In this document: positions 31,206-38,409 of the stretch, one piece after another
Numbering within the stretch: position 1 is the first letter of the stretch
Layout of the letters: every line of letters begins with the position of its first letter
Assembly (NCBI GenBank): GCA_036397095.1
Contig: DASWJQ010000100.1
Location: 1-46,405, forward strand
Length of the DNA stretch: 46,405 nucleotides
Origin: DASWJQ01 sp036397095
GTDB taxonomy: Bacteria; Chloroflexota; Anaerolineae; Anaerolineales; E44-bin32
Direction: 5' to 3'
Position numbers and translations under genes: made by a program
The notes under the pieces: model-generated
The model's input: the letters and a program-made list of their open reading frames with translations, nothing else
Told to the model about the DNA's origin: nothing
Databases searched by the model: none

Positions 31206-32822
31206 TCAGGACGCGACGCGTGGGCCGGCCGCCGCCACCTTCGGATCGACCGCATCGGCAAACTGCTTGAAGTTGTCGGCGAACATGCCGATCAACTTGC
31301 GGGCCTGTATGTCGTAGGCGGCGCCGTCGGGCCACGTTTCACGCGGCCGCAGTATCTCTCCTGGCACTCCTTCGACCCCGGCCGGGACAGCCAGCCCAAA
31401 GTGGGGCTCTGTCCACATCTCGGCCTTGTCCAGCTCGCCGGCCAGGATGGCGGCCACCATGCGGCGGGTATGGGTCAGCGGGATACGCTGGCCCGTGCCA
31501 TAGGGCCCGCCGGTCCAGCCGGTGTTGACCAACCACACCTGGCTGCCGTGCTCCCCGATCTTCTGGCCGAGCAGTTCGGCATAGCGCGTCGGGTGGAGTG
31601 GCATGAACGGTGCGCCAAAGCAAGCGCTGAATTCGGGGCGGGGTTCGGTGACACCCCGCTCGGTGCCGGCAACTTTGGCCGTGTACCCGCTCAGAAAGTG
31701 ATAGAGCGCCTGCGGGGTGGTCAAGCGACTAATCGGCGGCAGCACGCCAAAGGCGTCGGCCGTCAGGAATAGGATGTTCTTGGGATGCCCGGCCAGGCCA
31801 TCGCGGCTGGCGTTGGCGATATGGCTCATCGGATAGCTGGCTCGGGTATTCTCGGTCAGGGAGTCATCATTCAGGTCGACACGCCGGCTGTCGCTGTCAA
31901 AGGCCACATTCTCCAGGATCGTGCCGAAGCGGCGGGTGGCCTCGTAGATCAAAGGCTCGCCAGCCTGATCGAGCCGGATGGCCTTGGCGTAGCAACCCCC
32001 CTCCAGGTTGAAAATTCCGTTGTCGCTCCAGGCGTGCTCATCGTCACCCACCAGGGTCCGCTCGGGGACGTTGCTCAGGGTCGTCTTGCCAGTTCCGCTC
32101 AGGCCGAAGAACAGGGCGACATCGTCGCGGTCATGGCCGTAATTGGCGCTGCAGTGCATGCTGAGCACGCCTTGTTTGGGCAGGTAGTAGTTCATTGCCG
32201 TGAAGATACTCTTCTTGATTTCACCGGCGTACTCGGTGCGCGCGATCAACACCAGGCGGCGGCCGATGTGCATCAGAATAGCGGTCTGACTGGCGGTGCA
32301 ATCGACTTCCGGGTCGGCGTGAAAGCCCGGCATGTCGATCACGGTGAATTCGGGTTCGAGGTTGACCAATCGATCCTCATCCGTCTCAAGCAGGAACATG
32401 TTGCGGGCGAACAGATTGTGCCAGGCGTAGTCGGTGATCACCCGCACCGGCATGCGATAGGCCGGATCGGCGCCGGCATAGCCGTCGAAAACGAAGATGT
32501 CGCGATTTTGTATGTAGGCCAACATGCGTTTGTGCAGGGTGTCGAAGCATTCGTCCGAGATCGGACGGTTGACCTTTCCCCACCAGATTTCGGACTGGCT
32601 GGCGGGCTCTTCGACGACGAACTTGTCATGAGGCGAACGTCCGGTGTGATCGCCGGTCCGAACAACCACCGGTCCCAGGTGGACCAGCGCGCCTTCATGG
32701 CGGCGCACAATCCGTTCGTAGAGCATCGGCGTCGTCAAATTCCAGTAGACCGTGCCCACGTTGCGCAGGCCGTGATTCTCGATGCCGTAGTGGCTGATGC
32801 TAGGGCCAAAGTGCTGGGTCAT
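31206..32822 (-). CDS. pckA: Phosphoenolpyruvate carboxykinase (ATP)
   Basis: 538 residues, normal for the ATP-dependent enzyme, which converts oxaloacetate + ATP to PEP + CO2 + ADP in gluconeogenesis. Visible signatures: RTGDHTGRSPHDKFVVEEP (substrate loop), Lys pair in AGEIKKSIFTAMNYYLP, the kinase-1a P-loop GLSGTGKTTLS (240-250), kinase-2 LVGDDEHAWSDNGIFNLEGG, and ENTRASYP near the adenine site. ATG 32822 is preceded by GGGAGGAG. A -10 TACAAT (minus, 32860-32855) lies about 33 bp before the ATG. The upstream spacer holds repeat DNA. No regulator is linked to it. Confidence 0.97.
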   Translation of the reverse strand: MTQHFGPSISHYGIENHGLRNVGTVYWNLTTPMLYERIVRRHEGALVHLGPVVVRTGDHTGRSPHDKFVVEEPASQSEIWWGKVNRPISDECFDTLHKRMLAYIQNRDIFVFDGYAGADPAYRMPVRVITDYAWHNLFARNMFLLETDEDRLVNLEPEFTVIDMPGFHADPEVDCTASQTAILMHIGRRLVLIARTEYAGEIKKSIFTAMNYYLPKQGVLSMHCSANYGHDRDDVALFFGLSGTGKTTLSNVPERTLVGDDEHAWSDNGIFNLEGGCYAKAIRLDQAGEPLIYEATRRFGTILENVAFDSDSRRVDLNDDSLTENTRASYPMSHIANASRDGLAGHPKNILFLTADAFGVLPPISRLTTPQALYHFLSGYTAKVAGTERGVTEPRPEFSACFGAPFMPLHPTRYAELLGQKIGEHGSQVWLVNTGWTGGPYGTGQRIPLTHTRRMVAAILAGELDKAEMWTEPHFGLAVPAGVEGVPGEILRPRETWPDGAAYDIQARKLIGMFADNFKQFADAVDPKVAAAGPRVAS

Positions 32823-32854
32823 CCACGCTCCTCCCTGGAGGGATGTGCCGGCCT

Positions 32855-32860
32855 ATTGTA
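32855..32860 (-). promoter_or_regulatory. -10 box of pckA
   Basis: TACAAT on the minus strand, giving a leader of about 26 nt that includes GGGAGGAG. No convincing -35. The repeat tract begins directly upstream (from 32866), so the region usually occupied by activator sites is repeat DNA. Confidence 0.45.
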
Positions 32861-32865
32861 GTCGG

Positions 32866-33056
32866 CTAAGCACCAAGACCCAAAGGACACGAAGGTACGA
32901 TCGTGGGCCACAAAGAAGAACAAACAGCTTTCAGCCAAGAGCCAACGCCGCAGGTTCGGGTCCAAGCGGTGAGAGCTAAGAGCCGATTGCTGGGGGCCGG
33001 CAGCCCCTTTGTGCCCCTCTCTCACGCATTGTGTCCTTAGAGTCTTTGTGGTTACC
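32866..33056. repeat. Repeat tract with imperfect terminal inverted repeats, locus 3
   Basis: AAGACCCAAAGGACAC (32875-32890) and GTGTCCTTAGAGTCTT (33031-33046) are inverted copies matching at 14 of 16 positions, about 140 bp apart. Between them are CCACAAAGAAGAACAAA, AGCTTTCAGCCAAGAGCCAA and GAGAGCTAAGAGCC words like those of locus 1. The right end, read on the minus strand, gives AACCACAAAGACTCTAAGG, close to 18018-18037. It occupies the spacer between pckA and the cold-shock gene. Confidence 0.65.
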
Positions 33057-33084
33057 TCCCCCACTGTACACTTGCCAACGAGGG

Positions 33085-33093
33085 TGATACACT
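33085..33093 (+). promoter_or_regulatory. Extended -10 of the cold-shock gene
   Basis: TGATACACT is an extended -10 (TG-n-TACACT) without a clear -35. Transcription from about 33100 would give a leader of about 140 nt before the ATG at 33242, a length typical of cold-inducible csp mRNAs. Confidence 0.45.
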
Positions 33094-33241
33094 GTCGCGG
33101 CGTTGGTCGCTGCACGTTCGCTCAGGAGTCGCTCGGCCCCCTTGTCAATCGCTGCCAAGCCAATTCAGCTCTGGGGCGCAGGACCGCCGACGAACGCGTC
33201 ATGCGGCATATCTCGCTTTGCTGCCGAAGGAGGCAAGCACC

Positions 33242-33451
33242 ATGTCCGAGCGTCTCATAGGTACGGTTAAGTGGTTCAACAGCGGCAAGGGCTACGGTTT
33301 CATCGAGCGTGAAGACGGCCCCGACGTGTTCATTCACTACAGCGCCATCGTCGGCGAAGGCTTCAAGACCCTCGAAGAGGGCCAGCGCGTCGAATTCGAA
33401 ATCGAGGAAGGTCCGAAGGGGCCGCAGGCGACCCAGGTCGTAGCCGTCTAG
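33242..33451 (+). CDS. csp: Cold-shock domain protein
   Basis: 69 residues, a complete single cold-shock domain that binds single-stranded RNA and DNA as an RNA chaperone. GTVKWFNSGKGYGFIERE includes RNP1 (KGYGFI), and DVFIHYSAI is RNP2. Length and the acidic C-terminus (EFEIEEGPKGPQATQV) are normal for the CspA family. ATG 33242 has AAGGAGG 8 nt upstream. A long leader (about 140 nt) and a strong terminator bracket it as a single-gene transcript. Confidence 0.97.
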   Translation: MSERLIGTVKWFNSGKGYGFIEREDGPDVFIHYSAIVGEGFKTLEEGQRVEFEIEEGPKGPQATQVVAV

Positions 33452-33477
33452 GCGAGGGGCTCACGCCACACAAACCA

Positions 33478-33508
33478 AGCCCCCGGGAGACCGGGGGCTC
33501 TTTCTTTC
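33478..33508 (+). terminator. Intrinsic terminator of the cold-shock gene
   Basis: AGCCCCCGG (33478-33486), GAGA loop, CCGGGGGCT (33491-33499), then CTTTCTTTCT. The stem is perfect at 9 bp and lies 26 nt past the stop. Confidence 0.92.
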
Positions 33509-33526
33509 TAACCCCATGGCTGGCTT

Positions 33527-34702
33527 TCAGGCGATTCGGCCTTTCAGCTCGGCGGGTTCCACTGTTAGGCCTGCAGCCAGCAGTTGGCGGGCCTCGTCGA
33601 CCTTGCCCCAGACGTTCCACAGCAGGACGCCCAGCGGCCGGCCCTGCTTGAGGTAGTAGACAACACCCTTCTCATTTTCCTCCTGCCAGTCGGCCACGAT
33701 ATCCAGCTTGTCGTCCAGGACCCCCACCGCTTCATACCCGTGGTCGAACATGTCGGAGTAAAAGAAAGGCTGGTGGTCATAAGTAACCGACTCCCCGGCC
33801 ATCGAGCGGCCGGCCAGCTCCCCCATCGTATTGGCATTGTCCTCGTGCTCGACCCGCATGCGGGTGTCGAGGGCCGCATTGTGGAACCGAGCGACATCGC
33901 CGGCGGCATAGATGTCGGGGTTGGTCGTCTGCAGACTGGGCGACACGACGATGCCGTCGTTGACCTCCAACCCAGCCGTCTCGGCCAGCAAGGAACTGGG
34001 TTTGATGCCCAAGCCGGCCACGACCGCATCCACCGTCATTCGGCGGTTGCTGCCCGTCGTCAGGTGCAGGCCATCATCGATTTGCTCTACGCCGACAAGC
34101 GTTTCTCCCGCCAGCACGTCAACCCCGTGATCCTGGTAATACTGATTGAGGTAGGCTGCCAAATCGGTAGGGAACCGGCCGGCGCCGACAGCGGGCTCGG
34201 GGAACAGCATCGTGACCTGGCGCCCCTGCATCGCCAGGGCGGCCGCCAACTCCGAGCCGATGAAGCCGCCGCCGATCACGGCAAACCGCTCGACGTCTTT
34301 GCTCAGCCGGCGCAGCCGATGGTAGTCCTCGAGTGTCCGGTAGTACAGGATGCTGTCACCGCCAAAGGGCAATTGCCGCGGCGAGCCGCCGGTGGCCAAC
34401 AGGAGCTTGTCGTAGCCGTAGGTGTCGCCGGCGGCGTCGGTCAGTTGATGGGCATCGGGATCAAGACGAACCACGGTCCGGCCCAGGTGCAGATCGACCT
34501 GGTGAGCCTCGATCGGGCGGAAGACTTCGTCCTCGGATTTTCCCTTCCACAATCCCTTGCTCAAGGGTGGTCGGTCATAGGGTGGGTCGTTCTCGGCGCT
34601 GATCAAGCCGATCGAGCCGTCCTGGTCGACGTGGCGGATGCCAGTGACGGCGGCGGCCGCCGTCATGCCTCCACCCAGAATCAGGTACTCATATTTGGCC
34701 AT
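33527..34702 (-). CDS. AIFM3/rubredoxin-reductase-like FAD oxidoreductase
   Basis: 391 residues. Pyridine-nucleotide-disulfide-type flavoprotein: FAD site YLILGGGMTAAAAVTGIR, PPYDRPPLSKGLW (typical of BphA4/ferredoxin reductase), NAD site FAVIGGGFIGSELAAALA, and IYAAGDVARFHN near the C-terminus. A C-terminal domain with FFYSDMFDHGYEAVG fits the AIFM3/BphA4 group, which passes electrons from NAD(P)H to a ferredoxin or rubredoxin. No cysteine pair is present in the NAD domain, so it is not a disulfide reductase. No ferredoxin gene is adjacent. ATG 34702 is preceded by GGGAGGTAGGTAG. Confidence 0.88.
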   Translation of the reverse strand: MAKYEYLILGGGMTAAAAVTGIRHVDQDGSIGLISAENDPPYDRPPLSKGLWKGKSEDEVFRPIEAHQVDLHLGRTVVRLDPDAHQLTDAAGDTYGYDKLLLATGGSPRQLPFGGDSILYYRTLEDYHRLRRLSKDVERFAVIGGGFIGSELAAALAMQGRQVTMLFPEPAVGAGRFPTDLAAYLNQYYQDHGVDVLAGETLVGVEQIDDGLHLTTGSNRRMTVDAVVAGLGIKPSSLLAETAGLEVNDGIVVSPSLQTTNPDIYAAGDVARFHNAALDTRMRVEHEDNANTMGELAGRSMAGESVTYDHQPFFYSDMFDHGYEAVGVLDDKLDIVADWQEENEKGVVYYLKQGRPLGVLLWNVWGKVDEARQLLAAGLTVEPAELKGRIA

Positions 34703-34779
34703 CTACCTACCTCCCGTAATCCTTCTCCACGTTCTATTGTCCCATATCGTCCCGGCCGGGCTGGCATGGGCGGGCGCCG

Positions 34780-34809
34780 TTGATTCCGGCCGTGGGGTTG
34801 GATTACAAT
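34780..34809 (+). promoter_or_regulatory. Promoter of tRNA-Met
   Basis: TTGATT (34780-34785), an 18-bp spacer and TACAAT (34804-34809), placed 12 nt before the first base of the mature tRNA. It is one of the clearest -35/-10 pairs in the window and anchors TACAAT as the local -10 form. Confidence 0.65.
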
Positions 34810-34821
34810 TGCCGGCGCGCT

Positions 34822-34893
34822 GGCGACGTAGCTCAGTGGTAGAGCAGGGGACTCATAAGCCCTTGGTCGCAGGTTCGAATCCCGCCGTCGCCA
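34822..34893 (+). tRNA. tRNA-Met (CAT), elongator type
   Basis: Cloverleaf: acceptor GGCGACG/CGTCGCC, D-arm GCTC-AGTGGTA-GAGC, anticodon loop CTCATAA (CAT), variable TGGTC, T-loop TTCGAAT, discriminator A. Close to bacterial elongator tRNA-Met (GTAGCTCAG, CTCATAA, GGTCGCAGGTTCGAAT). Two mismatches are visible, A-G at the base of the anticodon loop and A-C in the T-stem. CCA is not encoded in full (CC then T). The 5'-TACGTAG-type acceptor and an ordinary first base pair exclude initiator tRNA. A tRNA-Ile2 (lysidine) alternative is less likely. Confidence 0.93.
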
Positions 34894-34915
34894 CCTGACC
34901 ATCGCCTTATGTTGC

Positions 34916-34950
34916 CAGACCTGCCACGAAGGGCAGGTCTGATTGTTTCG
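34916..34950 (+). terminator. Intrinsic terminator after tRNA-Met
   Basis: CAGACCTGCC (34916-34925), a 6-nt loop, GGCAGGTCTG (34932-34941), then ATTGTTTCG. The 10-bp perfect stem starts 23 nt after the tRNA. Confidence 0.75.
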
Positions 34951-35055
34951 TGGGGCACAGACCGACTTCTCGGAAGTCCCAGACTCTAGGGAACTCCGTC
35001 TCTGCAGGCGCAACCCGCTAGAACCCGATTCCCCCCGTCGAGTGTAGTTAACACT

Positions 35056-35176
35056 GGAAGGCCCTGCTGCCAGGCGGCAGGTGGGGCCGGGTCGGGCTGG
35101 TCGTGCCAGCCCTACCTCCCGCCTTGCCCGGCCCCGACTTCCGAATCGCCCCACCTGGCTGAGGGCCTTTCGTTTT
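35056..35176 (+). ncRNA. Candidate structured RNA ending in a T-rich terminator
   Basis: Not a recognised family. AAGGCCCT (35058-35065) pairs with AGGGCCTT (35162-35169), followed by TCGTTTT. Inside are CAGGTGGGGC (35078-35087) with GCCCCACCTG (35148-35157), a hairpin GGGCTGG-TCGTG-CCAGCCC (35094-35112), and CTGCC-AGGC-GGCAG (35067-35080). GGGGCCGGG (35083-35091) could instead pair with CCCGGCCCC (35127-35135), which would break the second helix. TAGTTA (35045-35050) is a possible -10. It lies in the 300-bp spacer between tRNA-Met and the convergent hydrolase, which has no gene. It could also be an elaborate bidirectional terminator. Confidence 0.4.
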
Positions 35177-35192
35177 GGCCCAGCCGCCATGC

Positions 35193-36065
35193 TCAGGCGG
35201 CGTGGCGACCGAGGAAGTCGCGCACGGTCGCCAGATAGGTTTCGTTCTCTTCAACGAAGGTCATGTGGCCGCTGTTTTCAAAGACGACCAGCTCCGCATG
35301 GGGGATGCCGGCGGCGATGGCCTCGGCGCCTTCGACGACACAGGTGCGGTCGTGGCGGCCGGCCAACACCAGCACCGGTTGCACTACGGATCCCAAGCGA
35401 TCTTCCACTTCAATGCCCCCATATTCCTGCTTGGCGAAGTGGCGAAGGATTTCCGGGCTGAAACGACCCCCCTGCGTGCGTTGTTCGTATTCGGGAATGC
35501 GGGCATCAAGCGGGTTGGCAAAGTGGAAGGGCAGCTGTTCGGACAACAGGGCAGCGAAATCTTCTTCGGTCTCGACGCTGGTCTCACGCGCCCAGGATTC
35601 GGTAACTTGTTGGCGCAGTGCGACCGGCTCGAACGCGGCCAGGTTCTTGTCAACCTCAGTCAGGAAACGGGCGCTTGGCAAGCCAGAAGACACGATGGTC
35701 TGGCTGGCCTGGCCGGGGAAGTCGACCGCGTTTTGCAGCGCGACGAACGCACCGTATGAGTGGCCGAGCACTGCGTAGCGCTGTAGCCTCATGGCCTGGG
35801 TCAGCATGCCGACATCGGCCGCCATCTGCTCGAGTGACCAGGTCTCGACGGCCGGCCGGTCGGAGCGGCCTTGCGCGCGCTGGTCGACCAGGATCAGGCG
35901 GTAGTCCTTGGTCAGCGGGTTGAGGTAATCGCCCCACATGCGGTGATCGCCGCCGGGGCCGCCGTGAAGGACGATGATCGGGTAGCCAACACCGCGATCC
36001 ACAACGTACAAATGGGTATCACCAATATCGACCAGGCCGCGCTTGGTGCGCTGGGTTTCATCCAT
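35193..36065 (-). CDS. Proline-iminopeptidase-like alpha/beta-hydrolase
   Basis: 290 residues. HGGPGG oxyanion motif (34-39), VDQRAQGRSDRP, nucleophile elbow AVLGHSYGAFVAL (S103), acid in LAGRHDRTC (D239) and His in NSGHMTFVEEN (H267): the complete triad of the proline iminopeptidase/tricorn-interacting-factor group (S33). Such enzymes release N-terminal proline or hydrolyse related amides and esters. ATG 36065 has AAAGGACGG upstream. In-frame extension upstream runs through the tRNA-Pro gene and is not real. An M20 dipeptidase lies beyond the tRNA on the same strand, so a peptide-breakdown role would fit. Confidence 0.87.
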   Translation of the reverse strand: MDETQRTKRGLVDIGDTHLYVVDRGVGYPIIVLHGGPGGDHRMWGDYLNPLTKDYRLILVDQRAQGRSDRPAVETWSLEQMAADVGMLTQAMRLQRYAVLGHSYGAFVALQNAVDFPGQASQTIVSSGLPSARFLTEVDKNLAAFEPVALRQQVTESWARETSVETEEDFAALLSEQLPFHFANPLDARIPEYEQRTQGGRFSPEILRHFAKQEYGGIEVEDRLGSVVQPVLVLAGRHDRTCVVEGAEAIAAGIPHAELVVFENSGHMTFVEENETYLATVRDFLGRHAA

Positions 36066-36119
36066 GGCAACCGTCCTTTCGCTGCTGATGGCCAGTGCGG
36101 AAGCTGACCAGAAGCGAGA

Positions 36120-36141
36120 ACCGCCGGCGGCTGCCGGCGGT
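36120..36141 (-). terminator. Hairpin downstream of tRNA-Pro
   Basis: ACCGCCGGC (36120-36128) and GCCGGCGGT (36133-36141) form a perfect 9-bp stem with a 4-nt loop, 7 nt after the tRNA on the minus strand. The following TTCTCGCTTCT is only moderately T-rich. It may terminate the tRNA transcript. Confidence 0.5.
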
Positions 36142-36147
36142 CCAAGG

Positions 36148-36221
36148 TCGGGGCGGGCGGATTTGAACCGCCGACCCCCTGCACCCCATGCAGGTGCGCT
36201 ACCGGGCTGCGCTACGCCCCG
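36148..36221 (-). tRNA. tRNA-Pro (GGG)
   Basis: Read on the minus strand: acceptor CGGGGCG/CGCCCCG, D-arm GCGC-AGCCCGGTA-GCGC, anticodon stem CCTGC/GCAGG with loop ATGGGGT (anticodon GGG), T-arm GGCGG-TTCAAAT-CCGCC, discriminator A. All stems are perfect. CCA is not encoded. It lies 82 bp before the hydrolase start and is probably transcribed from its own promoter at 36235-36263. Confidence 0.96.
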
Positions 36222-36234
36222 ACGTTGTAGCCGG

Positions 36235-36263
36235 ATTATAGCCGAGGGGGTAGGGCCCATCAA
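36235..36263 (-). promoter_or_regulatory. Promoter of tRNA-Pro
   Basis: On the minus strand TTGATG (36263-36258), 17-bp spacer, TATAAT (36240-36235): a near-consensus sigma-70-type promoter. Its -35 overlaps the stop codon of the upstream M20 peptidase gene (ends 36260). Confidence 0.75.
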
Positions 36264-37636
36264 CCCGAGCCGAAATCACCCTGGCCAAAGCCGTCGATGA
36301 TGCGGGCCGTGTGGCGCACTCCGTTGACAAAGTTTTCGATCACCATGTTCTCATCAGGCGCGTGCACGCGGGCGCCGGGATAGGAAACCCCGGCCGTCGC
36401 CACCGGAACCCCCAGGTATTCCAAGAAAGGATGAATCGGCCCGGAACCGCCCGACATCGGCTGCACCAACTGGGTCTGGCCGTAGACGTCTTGGGCGCTG
36501 TCGATCGCCAGCCGGAGGAAGGGGTGGTCGGGGTCGCTGCGGCCGGGCGGCTCGCTGCCCAGATCGACGACCTCAATGTCGGTGAAGCCCTCGTCGGCCA
36601 GGTGTTTTCGCAGTTGCGCCAGCACCTGGGCTGGCTGCTGGTCGGGCACCAGGCGGAAGTCGACTTTGGCCGACGCCTCGGCCGGCAGCACGGTCTTGGA
36701 TCCCGGTCCCTGGTAGCCGGCGGTCAGGCCGCAGATGGTGCAGGTCGGCGAGAAGATCTTCTCCCGCTCGAAGGCAAGCCCGCCGTGCAGGCCCTTGATG
36801 AACCCCGGCAGGCCATAGCGTTCGAGTAGATCGGCCGAATCGTCGGGCAGCTGCGCCAGCAAAGCCAGGTCCCGCTCCGAAGGCGATTGCACCGCGTCAT
36901 AGAAGCCCGGCAGCCGGATACGTTCGTCGGGTCCCTTCAGGCTGGCCAGCGCCCAGGTCAGGCGCCAGGCGGCATTGGGAAAGATCGAGCCGCCCAGACC
37001 CGAATGCGCGTCCAAGGTCCCAGTCCGGCTGCGCAGCTCAACGTAGACAATGCCGCGCAAGCCGGCGTACATCACAGGCCGGCCCTCGTGATCGACACCC
37101 CCAAACTCCCACAGGCAGGCGTCGGCCGCCAAGCGCCGGCGATGTTCCTTGACGAAGCCGTCTAGATTGGGGCTGCCGATCTCTTCCTCACCCTCAATCA
37201 CGAACTTGATTGTGCACGGCAACTCGTCAGACTGCTCGAGCAGGGCGTCGATCGCCGCCAACCGGCAAAGGATGTGGCCCTTGTCGTCGCTGACGCCGCG
37301 GGCGTAGAGTTTGCCGTCGCGCAGGCTGGGTTCGAACGGCGGCGTTTGCCACAAGTCCAACGGCTCGGGCGGCTGTACGTCGTAATGGTTGTAGAGCAGC
37401 AGCCGCTTTGAAGTGCGACCCTTGCGTTCTGCGACCACTGCCGGCTGTCCGCCCGTCGGCAGGATCTCGACCTCGAACCCGCGGCGGGCCAGCATCGAGG
37501 CAACCAGTTCGGCGCAGGCCCGCATTCCCTCATCCTGTGCAGCGATGCTCGGTTGGGCACACAAGGCGCTCAACTCCTCGAGGTGCGCATCAAGTTGGTC
37601 CAGAACCGTTTGATCGAGGCGGGCGAAATCGGTCAT
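36260..37636 (-). CDS. M20-family metallodipeptidase
   Basis: 458 residues. Catalytic and metal residues of the M20/carnosinase-like group: H84-x-D86 (YNHYDVQP), D117 (ARGVSDDKGH), the Glu pair in IEGEEEIGSPN, and a C-terminal His in ARVHAPDENM. The insertion domain (about 190-310, starting GGVDHEGRPVMYAGLRGIVY) fits a dimerisation lid. These enzymes hydrolyse dipeptides with two zinc or manganese ions. ATG 37636 has AGGAG 8 nt upstream. It is divergent from the cyclase gene at 37716, with -10 boxes 10 bp apart. Confidence 0.92.
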   Translation of the reverse strand: MTDFARLDQTVLDQLDAHLEELSALCAQPSIAAQDEGMRACAELVASMLARRGFEVEILPTGGQPAVVAERKGRTSKRLLLYNHYDVQPPEPLDLWQTPPFEPSLRDGKLYARGVSDDKGHILCRLAAIDALLEQSDELPCTIKFVIEGEEEIGSPNLDGFVKEHRRRLAADACLWEFGGVDHEGRPVMYAGLRGIVYVELRSRTGTLDAHSGLGGSIFPNAAWRLTWALASLKGPDERIRLPGFYDAVQSPSERDLALLAQLPDDSADLLERYGLPGFIKGLHGGLAFEREKIFSPTCTICGLTAGYQGPGSKTVLPAEASAKVDFRLVPDQQPAQVLAQLRKHLADEGFTDIEVVDLGSEPPGRSDPDHPFLRLAIDSAQDVYGQTQLVQPMSGGSGPIHPFLEYLGVPVATAGVSYPGARVHAPDENMVIENFVNGVRHTARIIDGFGQGDFGSG

Positions 37637-37680
37637 GGGTGTCGCTCCTGCGAGATGGGTGCGAACCGCAGCGCCGGTCT

Positions 37681-37696
37681 ACTATACCTATATAAT
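37681..37696. promoter_or_regulatory. Divergent -10 pair between peptidase and cyclase genes
   Basis: TATAAT (37691-37696, plus) serves the cyclase gene, which starts at 37716. TATAGT on the minus strand (complement of 37681-37686) serves the peptidase, which starts at 37636. The two -10 boxes are so close that both -35 regions lie in each other's transcribed path, so the promoters should be mutually exclusive. The gene-to-gene gap is 79 bp. Confidence 0.6.
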
Positions 37697-37715
37697 CCGC
37701 CGGCAGGAGGCTGTT

Positions 37716-38351
37716 ATGGGCTGGATCGACATCTCCGTTGGCATCTCGCCGGCGCTGCCGGTTTGGCCGGGGGACCCGGCCATCGAGCTCGAACGATTGG
37801 CCTCGATCGAGGCCGGCGAGGAGGTCAATATCAGCCGGTTGGCGTCGGGGGTTCACATCGGTACCCACGTCGATGCCCCCAAGCACTTCCTGGACGAGGG
37901 CGGCACTGTGGAAGCGTTATCTCTGGAGGCGCTAATCGGCCCGGCCGAAGTTGTCGAGATCAGCGGTAGCGCGACGATCGACGCCGAAGCACTGGCGGGC
38001 GCCGACATCCCGGGCGGCTGCCAGCGGCTGCTGCTCAAGACATCGAACAGCCAACTGTGGTCACGGATAGAAGCCGGTTTTCAGAAGGACTTTGTCGCCG
38101 TTGACGATTCCGGTGCGGGCTGGCTGGTCGATCATGGCTTGCGCCTGGTTGGGATCGATTACTTGTCGATCGCGCCCTGGGGGGCGGCCGGCCCGACGCA
38201 TCGCACGCTGCTCCGGGCCGGCGTAGTCATTCTGGAGGGTATCGACTTGCGGCAAGTCGCGCCCGGTTCCTACCAGCTGGTTTGCCTGCCGCTCAAGTTG
38301 GTGGGCAGTGACGGCGCCCCGGCGCGCGCCGTGTTGGAGTCGATCGAATAG
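37716..38351 (+). CDS. Kynurenine-formamidase-like cyclase-family metal hydrolase
   Basis: 211 residues. Member of the Cyclase/KynB family with metal motif H47-x-G-T-H51-x-D53-A-P-x-H57 (VHIGTHVDAPKHF). It begins WIDISVGISPALPVWPGDP, also typical. A later YLSIAPWGAAGPTHRTLL segment holds the second conserved His. Family enzymes hydrolyse N-formylkynurenine or cyclic amides and related compounds; no tryptophan-catabolism genes are here, so the substrate is open. ATG 37716 has CAGGAGG 5 nt upstream and TATAAT 19 nt before it. An aldolase gene follows after 58 bp, likely in the same operon. Confidence 0.88.
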   Translation: MGWIDISVGISPALPVWPGDPAIELERLASIEAGEEVNISRLASGVHIGTHVDAPKHFLDEGGTVEALSLEALIGPAEVVEISGSATIDAEALAGADIPGGCQRLLLKTSNSQLWSRIEAGFQKDFVAVDDSGAGWLVDHGLRLVGIDYLSIAPWGAAGPTHRTLLRAGVVILEGIDLRQVAPGSYQLVCLPLKLVGSDGAPARAVLESIE

Positions 38352-38409
38352 ATGCGATGCCCCTGGACCGGTTCGGTCTGTTGGCGATGCTGGCCGGCGA
38401 GGAGGACAT

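Noticed and set aside
31785..32861. Plus-strand open frame opposite pckA, with similar frames at 33584-34783 and 39192-40373
   Set aside because: Each mirrors a well-conserved enzyme gene on the other strand; they are codon-bias shadows.
35056..35176. Structured spacer RNA as small SRP RNA, 6S RNA or tmRNA
   Set aside because: I could not find the conserved SRP apical loop, the 6S open-complex layout or a tmRNA tRNA-like domain, so it is left as an unclassified candidate.
36066..36263. N-terminal extension of the proline-iminopeptidase-like gene
   Set aside because: The extension passes through the tRNA-Pro gene; the start at 36065 has a ribosome site and fits the family's length.
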